Below the pieces are notes generated by a model. The model ran no database searches and had not been told where the DNA came from. It was given only the letters and a program-made list of their open reading frames with translations. From contig NZ_CP041402.1 of assembly GCF_007018905.1 (NCBI RefSeq), forward strand, positions 4,638,001 through 4,702,000: a stretch of 64,000 nt of DNA. The letters run 5' to 3'. The first letter of the stretch is position 1, and each line of letters starts with the position of its first letter. Position numbers and translations under genes: made by a program. The DNA is from Tardiphaga sp. vice304 (lineage in GTDB: Bacteria > Pseudomonadota > Alphaproteobacteria > Rhizobiales > Xanthobacteraceae). Of the stretch, positions 45,304-53,052 are shown piece after piece.

Positions 45304-45699
45304 ATGGCCAAGCCTGTGCATTCGATGATCCGCGTGCTTGACGAAACCCGGGCGCTGGATTTTTACGTCCGCGCCTTCGGTCTTGAAATCGCCGAGCGAC
45401 TGGCGTGGCCGGATTTCGCGCTGATCTATCTGCGCCACCCCTCGTCGCCGTTCGAGCTGGAACTGACGGTGAATTTCGACCGCAAGGAGCCCTATGTAAT
45501 CGGCGACGGCTACGGCCATCTCGCCGTCGTCGTCGACGACGTCGATGCCGAGCACGCGCGCTTCGAAAGCGAAAGACTTTCGCCGGGACCGCTGCGCGAC
45601 TTCAAGCATGACGGCCGCACCATGGCGCGGTTCTTCTTCGTCAGCGATCCCGATGGCTACAAGATCGAGGTGATCGAGAAGGGCGGGCGTTTCGGATAA
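45304..45699 (+). CDS. VOC-superfamily protein (glyoxalase I-like)
   Basis: A 131-residue protein whose ATG directly follows the cytochrome stop, so the two are cotranscribed. The two betaalphabetabetabeta halves are seen: MIRVLDETRALDFYVRAFGL and GHLAVVVDDVDAEHARFESE. FFVSDPDGYKIEVIEK closes the second. It is like lactoylglutathione lyase family members. The metal ligands are plausibly His7, Glu54, His91 and Glu125, but a glyoxalase activity is not proven. It lies inside the cytochrome/GMC dehydrogenase group. Confidence 0.85.
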   Translation: MAKPVHSMIRVLDETRALDFYVRAFGLEIAERLAWPDFALIYLRHPSSPFELELTVNFDRKEPYVIGDGYGHLAVVVDDVDAEHARFESERLSPGPLRDFKHDGRTMARFFFVSDPDGYKIEVIEKGGRFG

Positions 45700-45741
45700 G
45701 ACGAAAATTACAACAACCAGGAACTATTCAGGGAGGATCAC

Positions 45742-46284
45742 ATGAGAGAAGTCGATCGACGCGGCCAGTACAGCCGCCGGATCTTTCTGCAGGGCGCAGC
45801 GACCGCCGTGCCGGTGGTCGCCGCCATCGGCGCCGCCGGCATCGAGGACGCCTGGGCCGCCGACGCCACCGCGCTTGCGCCCGCCACGCTGAAGACCATG
45901 GTAAAGGTCGCGCGCGACATCTATCCGCACGATTTCCTCGGCGACAGCTACTACATCACCGCCATCAAGCCATGGGATGGCAAGGCCGCCGCCGAACCAG
46001 CCGTCAAGGCGATGCTGGAAGACGGCGTGCGCCGGCTCGATGCCGACGCCAAGGACCGCCACAAGGTCGCCTATGCGCAGGTGCCGTGGGAGGCCGACCG
46101 CGTCGTGCTGCTGCAGGGCATCGAGCAGACCGCGTTCTTCATGACCTTGCGCGGCGACCTCGTGGTGTCGCTCTACAACCAGGAGCAGCTGTGGCCGAAA
46201 TTTGGCTACGAGGGCTCCTCGGCCGAACATGGCGGCTACATCAAGCGCGGCTTCAACGACATCGACTGGCTGCCGAAAGCCTGA
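45742..46284 (+). CDS. Tat-exported small subunit of a GMC dehydrogenase (gluconate 2-dehydrogenase subunit 3 type)
   Basis: A 180-residue protein with a twin-arginine signal (RRGQYSRRIFLQGAATAVPV), needed to co-export the folded FAD subunit. The mature part is helical, with KTMVKVARDIYPHDFLGDSY and VAYAQVPWEADRVVLLQGIE. It belongs to the gluconate 2-dehydrogenase subunit 3/gamma group. An AGGGAGG-like ribosome-binding site precedes the ATG. It lies 36 bp upstream of the large subunit gene, forming a GMC dehydrogenase operon with the cytochrome and VOC genes upstream. Confidence 0.88.
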   Translation: MREVDRRGQYSRRIFLQGAATAVPVVAAIGAAGIEDAWAADATALAPATLKTMVKVARDIYPHDFLGDSYYITAIKPWDGKAAAEPAVKAMLEDGVRRLDADAKDRHKVAYAQVPWEADRVVLLQGIEQTAFFMTLRGDLVVSLYNQEQLWPKFGYEGSSAEHGGYIKRGFNDIDWLPKA

Positions 46285-46320
46285 ACGACATCGCGCAACA
46301 ATTGGTTGGGAGGATACAGC

Positions 46321-47889
46321 ATGGCTAAATTCGATCTCAATGACGATGGCGTGGTAGTAATTGTCGGCTCCGGCGCCGGCGGCGGCACGCTCGGCAACGA
46401 ACTGGCGCAGAAGGGCATCAAGGTGGTGATCCTGGAGGCCGGTGCGCGTAACGAAATCCAGGACTTCGTCAACAACGAATGGGAGAGCTTCACGCAGCTC
46501 GCCTGGACCGACATGCGCACCACCTCTGGTTCTTGGCGCGTCGCGAAAGACTTCGCCAACCTGCCGGCCTGGATCGTCAAGTCGGTCGGCGGCTCCACCG
46601 TGCACTGGGCCGGCGCGTCGCTGCGCTTCGACGAGCATGAATTCCGCACCCGCACGATCTATGGCGCCGTGCCCGGCGCCAACCTGCTGGACTGGCCGCT
46701 CACGCTCGCCGAGCTGGAGCCGTGGTACGCCAAGGCCGAAAACAAGATGGGCGTGACCCGCACCAACAACATCCCCGGCCTGCCCGGCAACAACAACTAC
46801 AAGGTCATGGAGGCCGGCGCCAAGAAGGTCGGCTACAAGGATGTCCATACCGGCCGCATGGCGATCAACAGCGAGCCGCGCGACGGCCGCGGCGCCTGCC
46901 AGCAGATCGGCTTCTGCTTCCAGGGGTGCAAGTCCGGCGCCAAGTGGTCGACGCTGTACACCGAAATTCCCAAGGGCGAAGCCACCGGCAATCTCGAAGT
47001 ACGGCCGGGCTGCATGGCGCTGAAGATCGAGCACGACGCCTCCGGCAAGGTCACCGCGGTGGTCTACGCCGACGAGGCCGGCAAGACGCAGCGTCAGCGC
47101 GCCCGCATCATCGCGGTGGCCGGCAACTCGATCGAGAGCCCGCGCCTGCTGCTCAACAGCGCCTCGAACATGTTCAGCGACGGCCTCGCCAACTCCTCCG
47201 GCCAGGTCGGCCGCAACTACATGCGGCATATGACCGGCAGCGTCTATGCCGCGTTCGAGAAGTCGGTGCACATGTATCGCGGCACCACCATGGCCGGCAT
47301 TATCCGCGACGAAGCGCGGCATGACCCGTCACGCGGCTTCCTCGGCGGCTACGAGATGGAGACCTTGTCGCTCGGCCTCCCGTTCATGGCGGCGTTCCTC
47401 AATCCCGGCGCCTGGGGCCGGCCATTCACCAGCGCGATGGAGCAATATCCGCGGATGGCCGGGATGTGGCTGGTCGGCGAGGACATGGCGCAGGAAACCA
47501 ACCGCATCACGCTCGATCCGAAGGCCAAGGACAAGTTCGGCATGCCGGTGGCCAGCGTGCATTACGATGACCACCCCAACGACATCGCGATGCGCGACCA
47601 CGCCTACCGACAGGGCGCGGCGGTCTATGAGGCGATCGGCGCCACCGTGACCTATCCGACCACGCCCTATCCGAGCACCCACAACATGGGCACCAACCGG
47701 ATGAGCGCCAAAGCGCGCGACGGCGTCGTCAACAAGTTCGGCCAGAGCCACGACATCAAGAACCTGTTCGTCTCCGACGGCAGCCAGTTCACGTCGGGTG
47801 CGGCGTGCAACCCGACCCTGACCATCGTCGCTTTGGCGATCCGCCAGGCCGACCACATCGCCGGCGCGATGCAGAAGAAGGAGATATGA
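46321..47889 (+). CDS. GMC-family FAD-dependent dehydrogenase, large subunit
   Basis: The start at the ATG at 46321 (MAKFDLNDDGVVVIVGSGAG) gives 522 residues; GGGAGGA precedes it. The FAD loop is VIVGSGAGGGTLGNELA with VVILEAG. A cysteine cluster, GACQQIGFCFQGCKSGAKWS, spaced C-x5-C-x3-C may bind an iron-sulfur cluster or form a structural site, as in bacterial FAD dehydrogenases. The C-terminal block HNMGTNRMSAKARDGVVN is the GMC_oxred_C start, and NLFVSDGSQFTSGAACNPTL is the typical end. It has no signal peptide and is presumably co-exported with the Tat subunit. Substrate is unknown (sugar, polyol or alcohol). Confidence 0.9.
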   Translation: MAKFDLNDDGVVVIVGSGAGGGTLGNELAQKGIKVVILEAGARNEIQDFVNNEWESFTQLAWTDMRTTSGSWRVAKDFANLPAWIVKSVGGSTVHWAGASLRFDEHEFRTRTIYGAVPGANLLDWPLTLAELEPWYAKAENKMGVTRTNNIPGLPGNNNYKVMEAGAKKVGYKDVHTGRMAINSEPRDGRGACQQIGFCFQGCKSGAKWSTLYTEIPKGEATGNLEVRPGCMALKIEHDASGKVTAVVYADEAGKTQRQRARIIAVAGNSIESPRLLLNSASNMFSDGLANSSGQVGRNYMRHMTGSVYAAFEKSVHMYRGTTMAGIIRDEARHDPSRGFLGGYEMETLSLGLPFMAAFLNPGAWGRPFTSAMEQYPRMAGMWLVGEDMAQETNRITLDPKAKDKFGMPVASVHYDDHPNDIAMRDHAYRQGAAVYEAIGATVTYPTTPYPSTHNMGTNRMSAKARDGVVNKFGQSHDIKNLFVSDGSQFTSGAACNPTLTIVALAIRQADHIAGAMQKKEI

Positions 47890-47901
47890 AGCGCTCTTCC
47901 T

Positions 47902-48046
47902 TCACCTCTCCCGCTTGCGGGAGAGGTCGGAGCCTCGCGTCAGCGAGGCTTCGGGTGAGGGGAAGCCACGGGCTCGCTGCCGCCCTCACCCGTCTCGAAC
48001 ACGCGACGCGTGTCCGATCCACCCTCTCCCGCAAGCGGGCGAGGGT
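47902..48046. repeat. Palindromic repeat, family B
   Basis: It opens CACCTCTCCCGCTTGCGGGA and closes ACCCTCTCCCGCAAGCGGGC, with CGTCAGCGAGGCTTCGGGTG and CTCACCCGTCTCGAACACGC in the core. It lies between the convergent GMC dehydrogenase and RHH genes. Confidence 0.8.
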
Positions 48047-48061
48047 AAAAAGCGCGCTTTC

Positions 48062-48370
48062 CTACTCCGCCGCAGCCATCATCTGCGCGGGGTCGAAGGC
48101 CGCGGGCATCGCGGCGCGCGCGCGGTAGATCAGGCATGAACAGCGCAGCAAGGAGGCAAAGTTGCTGACCTCGCCGCGGTGATCGAGCACCTCGTCGTGC
48201 AGCATGGTGCAGAATTTGGCGAGGCTGAGCCCCTGCTGGGCGGCGATTTCCTCCAGCGTGTCCCAGAACGCCATCTCGAGCCGGATCGAGGTGCAATGAC
48301 CGCCAATCCGCAAGGAGCGGGTTTGCGACTCGTAGTCGCGCGACGGCTGGTGGGCGAACAGCGTGCACAT
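48062..48370 (-). CDS. Ribbon-helix-helix domain protein (RHH_4 type)
   Basis: A 102-residue protein with the RHH core SLRIGGHCTSIRLEMAFWDT then LEEIAAQQGLSLAKFCTMLH, matching the PF13467 pattern SxRIxGHxTSxRLExxFW. Such proteins are predicted DNA-binding regulators, sometimes annotated as arylsulfate sulfotransferase-associated. The C-terminus (FASLLRCSCLIYRARAA) is a variable extension. It stands alone and has a 183-bp gap to mutL on the opposite strand. Confidence 0.85.
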   Translation of the reverse strand: MCTLFAHQPSRDYESQTRSLRIGGHCTSIRLEMAFWDTLEEIAAQQGLSLAKFCTMLHDEVLDHRGEVSNFASLLRCSCLIYRARAAMPAAFDPAQMMAAAE

Positions 48371-48553
48371 GGCGTTTCCCTGACGTTTTTAGAGCTTTTC
48401 CAAACGATATACCCGGTCGTGCGCCGTCACAATAAATTCGCTGTGTTCGGCGCACGGAACGGGGCGCGATAACACCGGGGAGAGATCGCCGCCGGCCCTC
48501 CCTTTGCCCGGCCATACCGCCTAAATTGACTCTCCCAGTTCCCGAGTCGAACC

Positions 48554-50374
48554 ATGCCCGTCCGCCAGCTGCCCGAAACCATCGTCAACCGCATCGCCGC
48601 CGGCGAAGTAGTGGAGCGGCCGGCCAGCGTGGTGAAGGAGCTGGTCGAGAACGCGATCGACGCCGGCGCGACGAGGATCGACATCTTCACGGACGGCGGC
48701 GGCCGCAGGCGGATCGGCATCACCGACGACGGCGCCGGCATGACCCATGCCGACCTTTCGCTTGCCACCGACCGCCATGCCACGTCCAAGCTCGACGACG
48801 AGGACCTCCTGGCGATCCGCACGCTCGGCTTCCGAGGCGAGGCGCTGCCCTCGATCGGCTCGGTGGCGCGATTGGGCATCACGACGCGGCATGCCTCGGA
48901 GCCCCACGCCTGGTCGCTCCATGTCGACGCCGGCGACAAATCCCCGATCGTGCCGGCGGCGCTGAGCCAGGGCACCCGCGTCGAGGTCAGCGATCTCTTT
49001 TATGCCACGCCCGCACGGCTGAAATTTCTCAAGACCGATCGCACCGAGGCGGAAGCCATTCGTGAAGTCGTGCGGCGACTCGCGATGGCGCGGCCGGACG
49101 TCGCCTTCTCGATGGCCGGCGAGGAGCGCGCGCCCGTGACCTGGGCCGCCGCACTCCCCGGCCCGGCCGGGCAATTGACCCGGCTCGGCGACATTCTGGG
49201 TGCGGAGTTTCGCCTCAGCGCCATCGAGGTCCGCAGCGCGCGCGAAGGCGTGATGGTCGAGGGCTTTGCCGCCGCCCCCTCGCTGACGCGGGCGAACGCG
49301 CTCGGGCAATACCTGTTCGTCAACGGCCGCCCGGTGCGCGACAAGCTGATCATCGGCGCGGTGCGCGCCGCCTATTCCGACTATCTGCCGCGCGATCGCC
49401 ATCCAATAGTGGCTTTGTTCGTGACGCTGGACCCGCAGGAGGTCGATGCCAATGTGCATCCGGCCAAGACCGAGGTGCGCTTCCGCAATGCCGGCTTGGT
49501 GCGCGGGCTGATCGTGCATGCGCTGAAGGAAGGCCTGGCCCGCGAGGGCCGCCGCACGGCTGCTAATAGTGACGGCGCGGTGCTGGATTCCTTCCGACCG
49601 AATTTTTCGCCGAACTTTCCGCCGCGGCGGGACGCCAACTGGGACTGGCGGCAATCGCCGTCCTATCCCGTCGGCCCGATGCCCTCCTTCGATGGCTCGG
49701 CGGCGCTCGCCGAGCCAGGACAAGCTGCCTTCGACGTGGGCGGGCCTTCCGCCGACATGCGCTTAGAGGCGGCGCCGAACAACGACCTGATCGACCGGCC
49801 GCTGGGCGCCGCGCGCGCGCAATTGCACGAGAACTACATCGTGTCGCAGACTCGCGACGGCATGATCGTGGTCGACCAGCACGCCGCGCATGAGCGCATC
49901 GTCTATGAGCGGCTGAAGGCGTCGATTGCCGCGAACGGCGTGCAGCGGCAATTGCTGCTGATCCCGGAGATCGTCGAGATGGACGAGGCGACTGTCGAGC
50001 AGTTGCTCGACCGCGCGGAAGAACTGGCCGGCTTCGGCCTGGCGATCGATTCCTTCGGGCCGGGGGCGGTCGCGGTGCGCGAGACGCCGTCGCTGCTCGG
50101 CAAGACCAATGCCGGATCGCTGCTGCGCGATCTGGCCGAGCACATGGCGGAATGGGACGAGGCGCTGCCGCTGGAGCGCCGGCTGATGCACGTCGCGGCC
50201 ACCATGGCCTGCCACGGCTCGGTGCGTTCGGGACGACGGCTGAAGCCGGAAGAGATGAACGCGCTATTGCGCGAGATGGAAGACACGCCGAACTCCGGCC
50301 AGTGCAACCACGGCCGCCCGACCTATGTCGAACTGAAGCTCAGCGACATCGAGAAGCTGTTCGGGAGAAGATAG
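48554..50374 (+). CDS. mutL: DNA mismatch repair protein MutL
   Basis: A 606-residue MutL. The N-terminal GHL ATPase shows ETIVNRIAAGEVVERPASVV, ELVENAIDAGATRIDI, ITDDGAGMTHADL and RHATSKLDDEDLL then TLGFRGEALPSIGSVA. The C-terminal dimerisation domain includes IVSQTRDGMIVVDQHAAHER and CHGSVRSGRRLKPEEMN. The classical MutL endonuclease motif DQHAxHERIxYE reads DQHAAHERIVYER here, so this MutL is the nuclease-proficient type found outside the E. coli lineage (family knowledge). A family C repeat follows its stop. Confidence 0.96.
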   Translation: MPVRQLPETIVNRIAAGEVVERPASVVKELVENAIDAGATRIDIFTDGGGRRRIGITDDGAGMTHADLSLATDRHATSKLDDEDLLAIRTLGFRGEALPSIGSVARLGITTRHASEPHAWSLHVDAGDKSPIVPAALSQGTRVEVSDLFYATPARLKFLKTDRTEAEAIREVVRRLAMARPDVAFSMAGEERAPVTWAAALPGPAGQLTRLGDILGAEFRLSAIEVRSAREGVMVEGFAAAPSLTRANALGQYLFVNGRPVRDKLIIGAVRAAYSDYLPRDRHPIVALFVTLDPQEVDANVHPAKTEVRFRNAGLVRGLIVHALKEGLAREGRRTAANSDGAVLDSFRPNFSPNFPPRRDANWDWRQSPSYPVGPMPSFDGSAALAEPGQAAFDVGGPSADMRLEAAPNNDLIDRPLGAARAQLHENYIVSQTRDGMIVVDQHAAHERIVYERLKASIAANGVQRQLLLIPEIVEMDEATVEQLLDRAEELAGFGLAIDSFGPGAVAVRETPSLLGKTNAGSLLRDLAEHMAEWDEALPLERRLMHVAATMACHGSVRSGRRLKPEEMNALLREMEDTPNSGQCNHGRPTYVELKLSDIEKLFGRR

Positions 50375-50382
50375 CTCCCCGT

Positions 50383-50497
50383 CGTCATCCTGAGGTGGGC
50401 GCCCGCAGGGCGCACCTCGAAGGATGCGGCGACGATTTCCGGCGCTCGCGGCCATCCTTCGAGGCCGTCGCAAGAGCGACGGCACCTCAGGATGACG
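50383..50497. repeat. Palindromic repeat, family C
   Basis: It opens CGTCATCCTGAGGTGGGCGC and closes GGCACCTCAGGATGACG. Inner GTGGGCGCCCGCAGGGCGCAC and GCCGTCGCAAGAGCGACGGC hairpins vary relative to the 43568 copy, while TCGAAGGATG and CCATCCTTCGA are kept. It lies between mutL and the convergent VOC gene. Confidence 0.85.
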
Positions 50498-50520
50498 GAG
50501 GTGTTTGTTGCGCGATCAGC

Positions 50521-50907
50521 TCACTGATACTTCGCGTCGCGATCCAGCAGCTCGATCGAGATGCCGAGCGGCCCGCGGATGAAGCACACCCGCACGCCCG
50601 GGCGGATCGTGGTCGGCTCCTTCGTGAACTCGATACCCTTCGCCTTCAAGGACGCAGCAACCGTATCGATGTCCTTCACCGCCAGGCCGATGTGATCGAG
50701 ACCCTGATACGGCGTCACCGGCGGCGGGTTGACGCTTGAAGGGGCTTCCGCGAGGAAGATGATGCCGCCGCCGAGCTTGATGTCGGTCCGCGCCGGTCCC
50801 CGCACGATCTCGGCGCCCAGCGTGTCGGCGAACCACTGCGCCATCGCCTGGACGTCGGGCGTGCGAATATGGACGTGATCCCAAGTATAGTTCGGATAGG
50901 TAGACAT
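50521..50907 (-). CDS. VOC-superfamily protein
   Basis: The start at the ATG at 50905-50907 is supported by CAGGA nine bases upstream, giving 128 residues (MSTYPNYTWDHVHIRTPDVQ). The second half has YQGLDHIGLAVKDIDTVAAS and ends LGISIELLDRDAKYQ. The metal ligands are plausibly His11 and the Glu of SIELLD, as in glyoxalase or methylmalonyl-CoA epimerase types; the substrate is unknown. It lies 60 bp downstream of the NAD-kinase-like gene on the same strand, so it may or may not be cotranscribed with it. Its composition is more GC-rich than that module. Confidence 0.82.
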   Translation of the reverse strand: MSTYPNYTWDHVHIRTPDVQAMAQWFADTLGAEIVRGPARTDIKLGGGIIFLAEAPSSVNPPPVTPYQGLDHIGLAVKDIDTVAASLKAKGIEFTKEPTTIRPGVRVCFIRGPLGISIELLDRDAKYQ

Positions 50908-50967
50908 CGATATTTTCCTGCTCATTCGTCATAGTGGGACCTCTCGGTCACCTGACAAACCCATCTG

Positions 50968-51906
50968 TCAAGCAACCAAGAGCCCCACACGTTCAGCAAC
51001 TTCGATCGTGGCCTGGGTACCGGCATTGAATTCAAGGAAGTCAATCTCGAGGCCATCGCTGAAAATAACACCATGTTCAGCCATCTCGGAAACGATGGTT
51101 ACGGGATTTTGCGGAATAATTCGGCCAACCACGAGGGAGGCGCCCGTCGTTTTGCTGGGGAAAGGCTCACGAACAAAAAAATTAAGAAAATTGGCATCCC
51201 AGGGAAATGAGGCATCAGGAGCCCGCGCCGGCATCTCCGTTCCGAAGGTGTCCGCCGCGGCTGTCCAGCCCGCATACAGGCTCTTCAGCCAGCCTGTCGA
51301 CCCCATGCCCGTCGAGACGATGATTCCGCTGGAAGATTGACGCTCCTCGCGATCACCGACCTTGATTGTATAACGGGCCGAAACGTGGCTGCGTGGACCA
51401 ATGAAAAGATCGTTGACTGCGTAGAGCACTGAGCCGGTATTGAGCGAGGCCTTGGCCATTGTCACCCGCCGTATCGGTCGGCGGTTAGCAATCTCCTCGA
51501 GCATGACCTTGCGCAGATCCCCCGAGCAAAATGGCAGCAGCACGCCGTCCCACCGCTTTGGATCGGGGTTCACGCCTACCACGTGTTGGCGGTCCAGATA
51601 TTTGAGTGTGTTCGCCACCAAACCGTCCTGGCCCAGGACCACCACGATATCATCAGCCCCGAAAATAAAATTACCAAGGTACTGTCGGTCGACACGCTGA
51701 ACCCGTCCGACAGTTCTCAGAATGGCTTCGACTTCACCCGTGGCGGCGCGGTACTGGCTGTGTTCGGTCAGATAATCCCCGAAGTCGGCACCGAGATGCT
51801 CCACATAAAATTGGGCCTGCTGGACGGTGTTGAACCGTGTGATCAGTTCGTCAAGCCGGGTTGGACGAATAATCAGAACGATCTTGCGGGTGTCTGAAGC
51901 GTCCAT
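50968..51906 (-). CDS. NAD-kinase-like (NADK/diacylglycerol-kinase fold) protein of the SPFH-NrtR cassette
   Basis: A 312-residue protein. The N-terminal domain contains VVVLGQDGLVANTLKYLD, where the GGDG nucleotide loop of NAD kinases reads GQDG (92-95); the essential Asp is kept. The NE motif position is NDLFIG (ND at 165-166), and the glycine-rich block is SSSGIIVSTGMGSTGWLKSL, matching STGSTAY of NAD kinases. The C-terminal beta-sandwich is recognisable (VTIVSEMAEHGVIFSDGLEI). It is longer at the N-terminus than classical NadK. It starts 4 bp after the SPFH stop. Real activity is unknown: NAD(H) kinase, or another nucleotide kinase. Confidence 0.82.
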   Translation of the reverse strand: MDASDTRKIVLIIRPTRLDELITRFNTVQQAQFYVEHLGADFGDYLTEHSQYRAATGEVEAILRTVGRVQRVDRQYLGNFIFGADDIVVVLGQDGLVANTLKYLDRQHVVGVNPDPKRWDGVLLPFCSGDLRKVMLEEIANRRPIRRVTMAKASLNTGSVLYAVNDLFIGPRSHVSARYTIKVGDREERQSSSGIIVSTGMGSTGWLKSLYAGWTAAADTFGTEMPARAPDASFPWDANFLNFFVREPFPSKTTGASLVVGRIIPQNPVTIVSEMAEHGVIFSDGLEIDFLEFNAGTQATIEVAERVGLLVA

Positions 51907-51910
51907 GGCG

Positions 51911-52930
51911 TCACCGGGATGCCTCTGGACGTATCATTTCCCTTAGCAGGTCTGGCGATACGTTGAGCTGTCCAATTTTGGCAGCATTGTCAGCGAAATC
52001 CCCGAAGGCGAGCGCCATAAGCTGTCCTGCATCCATACCGACGGAAGCCAGCACCTGAAGGATCTTGGGGTCCGAGCCGCCGAAGGAGCGCATCATTGCT
52101 GCAACGTTCGCAGCCTTGGTTTCCGCCTCTTCGCGCGAGTTGAGCGATGCCAGGGCAACCAGTGCCTTATTCTGCTCCTCAAGCTCGATCCTTCCGGACA
52201 TTTGCTCGCGCTCCATTTGCAGCCTTCGTTCCTGGACCGAACGCTCCGCGTCCATCTGTGCTTCGCGTACCTGCCTCTTCTTGTTTTCGACCGCAATCTC
52301 GGTGGCCAGTTCATTCTCCTTGATCATGCGCTCTTGCTCCACAGCAGCATTACGGCGCGAATACACGGCCTCGTCAGCACGGCGCAGCAGCGCCTCACGG
52401 GCTTCCGCCTCAAGAGCCTTGGCCGTTTCGAGCTTTGGTTTGACAGCGAGCAGCGAGAGGCCAAGCAACTCCAGGCCAAGCGCCTCCACCGTTGGATGGG
52501 TTTGCAACTGTTCTGCGACCCGGCCGACTAGCGCCTGTCCTGACGCAAGAACTTCCTTGAGGGTCAACGCCTGCACCTCGGCACGCATGGCGACCTGAAC
52601 CTGCCCGATCAGACGCTGGGAGAGCTTCTGGGGATCCTCGGAGATATAGCCGCCCTTGGAATCCAGCGTGAAATTGAGAAGCTTCGCCGTTCGGTGCGGA
52701 TCCGCAACCCGAAAGGTGATCTGGCCCTGTATCGTGACCTCCTGGAAATCAGCGGTAACTTCCGGGAAGATAAAGGGCTCGTTCACGCTCGCCGTTGGCA
52801 CCACGACGATCGAGGCGGATGGCGCGAAGTACCAAAATGCCAGCCCGGCACCCTCTCGGCTGGGCCGACCGTTCCTGTACTGGATCACATACTGGGTTGG
52901 CTGCGTCTTGACGAAACGAAAACCTAACAT
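51911..52930 (-). CDS. SPFH/Band-7 domain protein, cytosolic flotillin-like
   Basis: The start at the ATG at 52928-52930, with GGGAGG just upstream, gives 339 residues. The SPFH domain spans about 1-180 (MLGFRFVKTQPTQYVIQYRN, NEPFIFPEVTADFQEVTIQG, ITFRVADPHRTAKLLNF). A long charged coiled coil follows (AEAREALLRRADEAVYSRRN to MEREQMSGRIELEEQNKALV), then a helical C-terminus. No transmembrane segment or signal is seen, so membrane association, if any, is peripheral. It is the first gene of a leftward pair with the NAD-kinase-like gene and is divergent from the NrtR-type gene. Confidence 0.88.
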   Translation of the reverse strand: MLGFRFVKTQPTQYVIQYRNGRPSREGAGLAFWYFAPSASIVVVPTASVNEPFIFPEVTADFQEVTIQGQITFRVADPHRTAKLLNFTLDSKGGYISEDPQKLSQRLIGQVQVAMRAEVQALTLKEVLASGQALVGRVAEQLQTHPTVEALGLELLGLSLLAVKPKLETAKALEAEAREALLRRADEAVYSRRNAAVEQERMIKENELATEIAVENKKRQVREAQMDAERSVQERRLQMEREQMSGRIELEEQNKALVALASLNSREEAETKAANVAAMMRSFGGSDPKILQVLASVGMDAGQLMALAFGDFADNAAKIGQLNVSPDLLREMIRPEASR

Positions 52931-52984
52931 GTCCGCCTCCCTGTGGTTTGGCAGCCGGGCACCGGCCAGAAGTAAAAAATACCA

Positions 52985-53007
52985 CTTATTGTATATTGTC
53001 AATTAAG
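52985..53007. promoter_or_regulatory. Imperfect AT-rich inverted repeat spanning divergent -35 elements (candidate NrtR operator)
   Basis: The 23-bp sequence at 52985-53007 begins CTTA and ends TAAG, with paired positions at both arms, inside a 60-bp stretch with only 16 G/C. It contains TTGTCAA at 52997-53003. Read leftward this gives TTGACA, followed after 15-17 bases by TATTTTTT toward the SPFH gene. Read rightward it gives TTGTCA, followed by TACACT toward the Nudix regulator gene. One protein bound here would control both directions. Confidence 0.55.
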
Positions 53008-53052
53008 ATAGTTTTTAATTTACACTAAGAAGGAGACTGATTAGGCTGGGCC

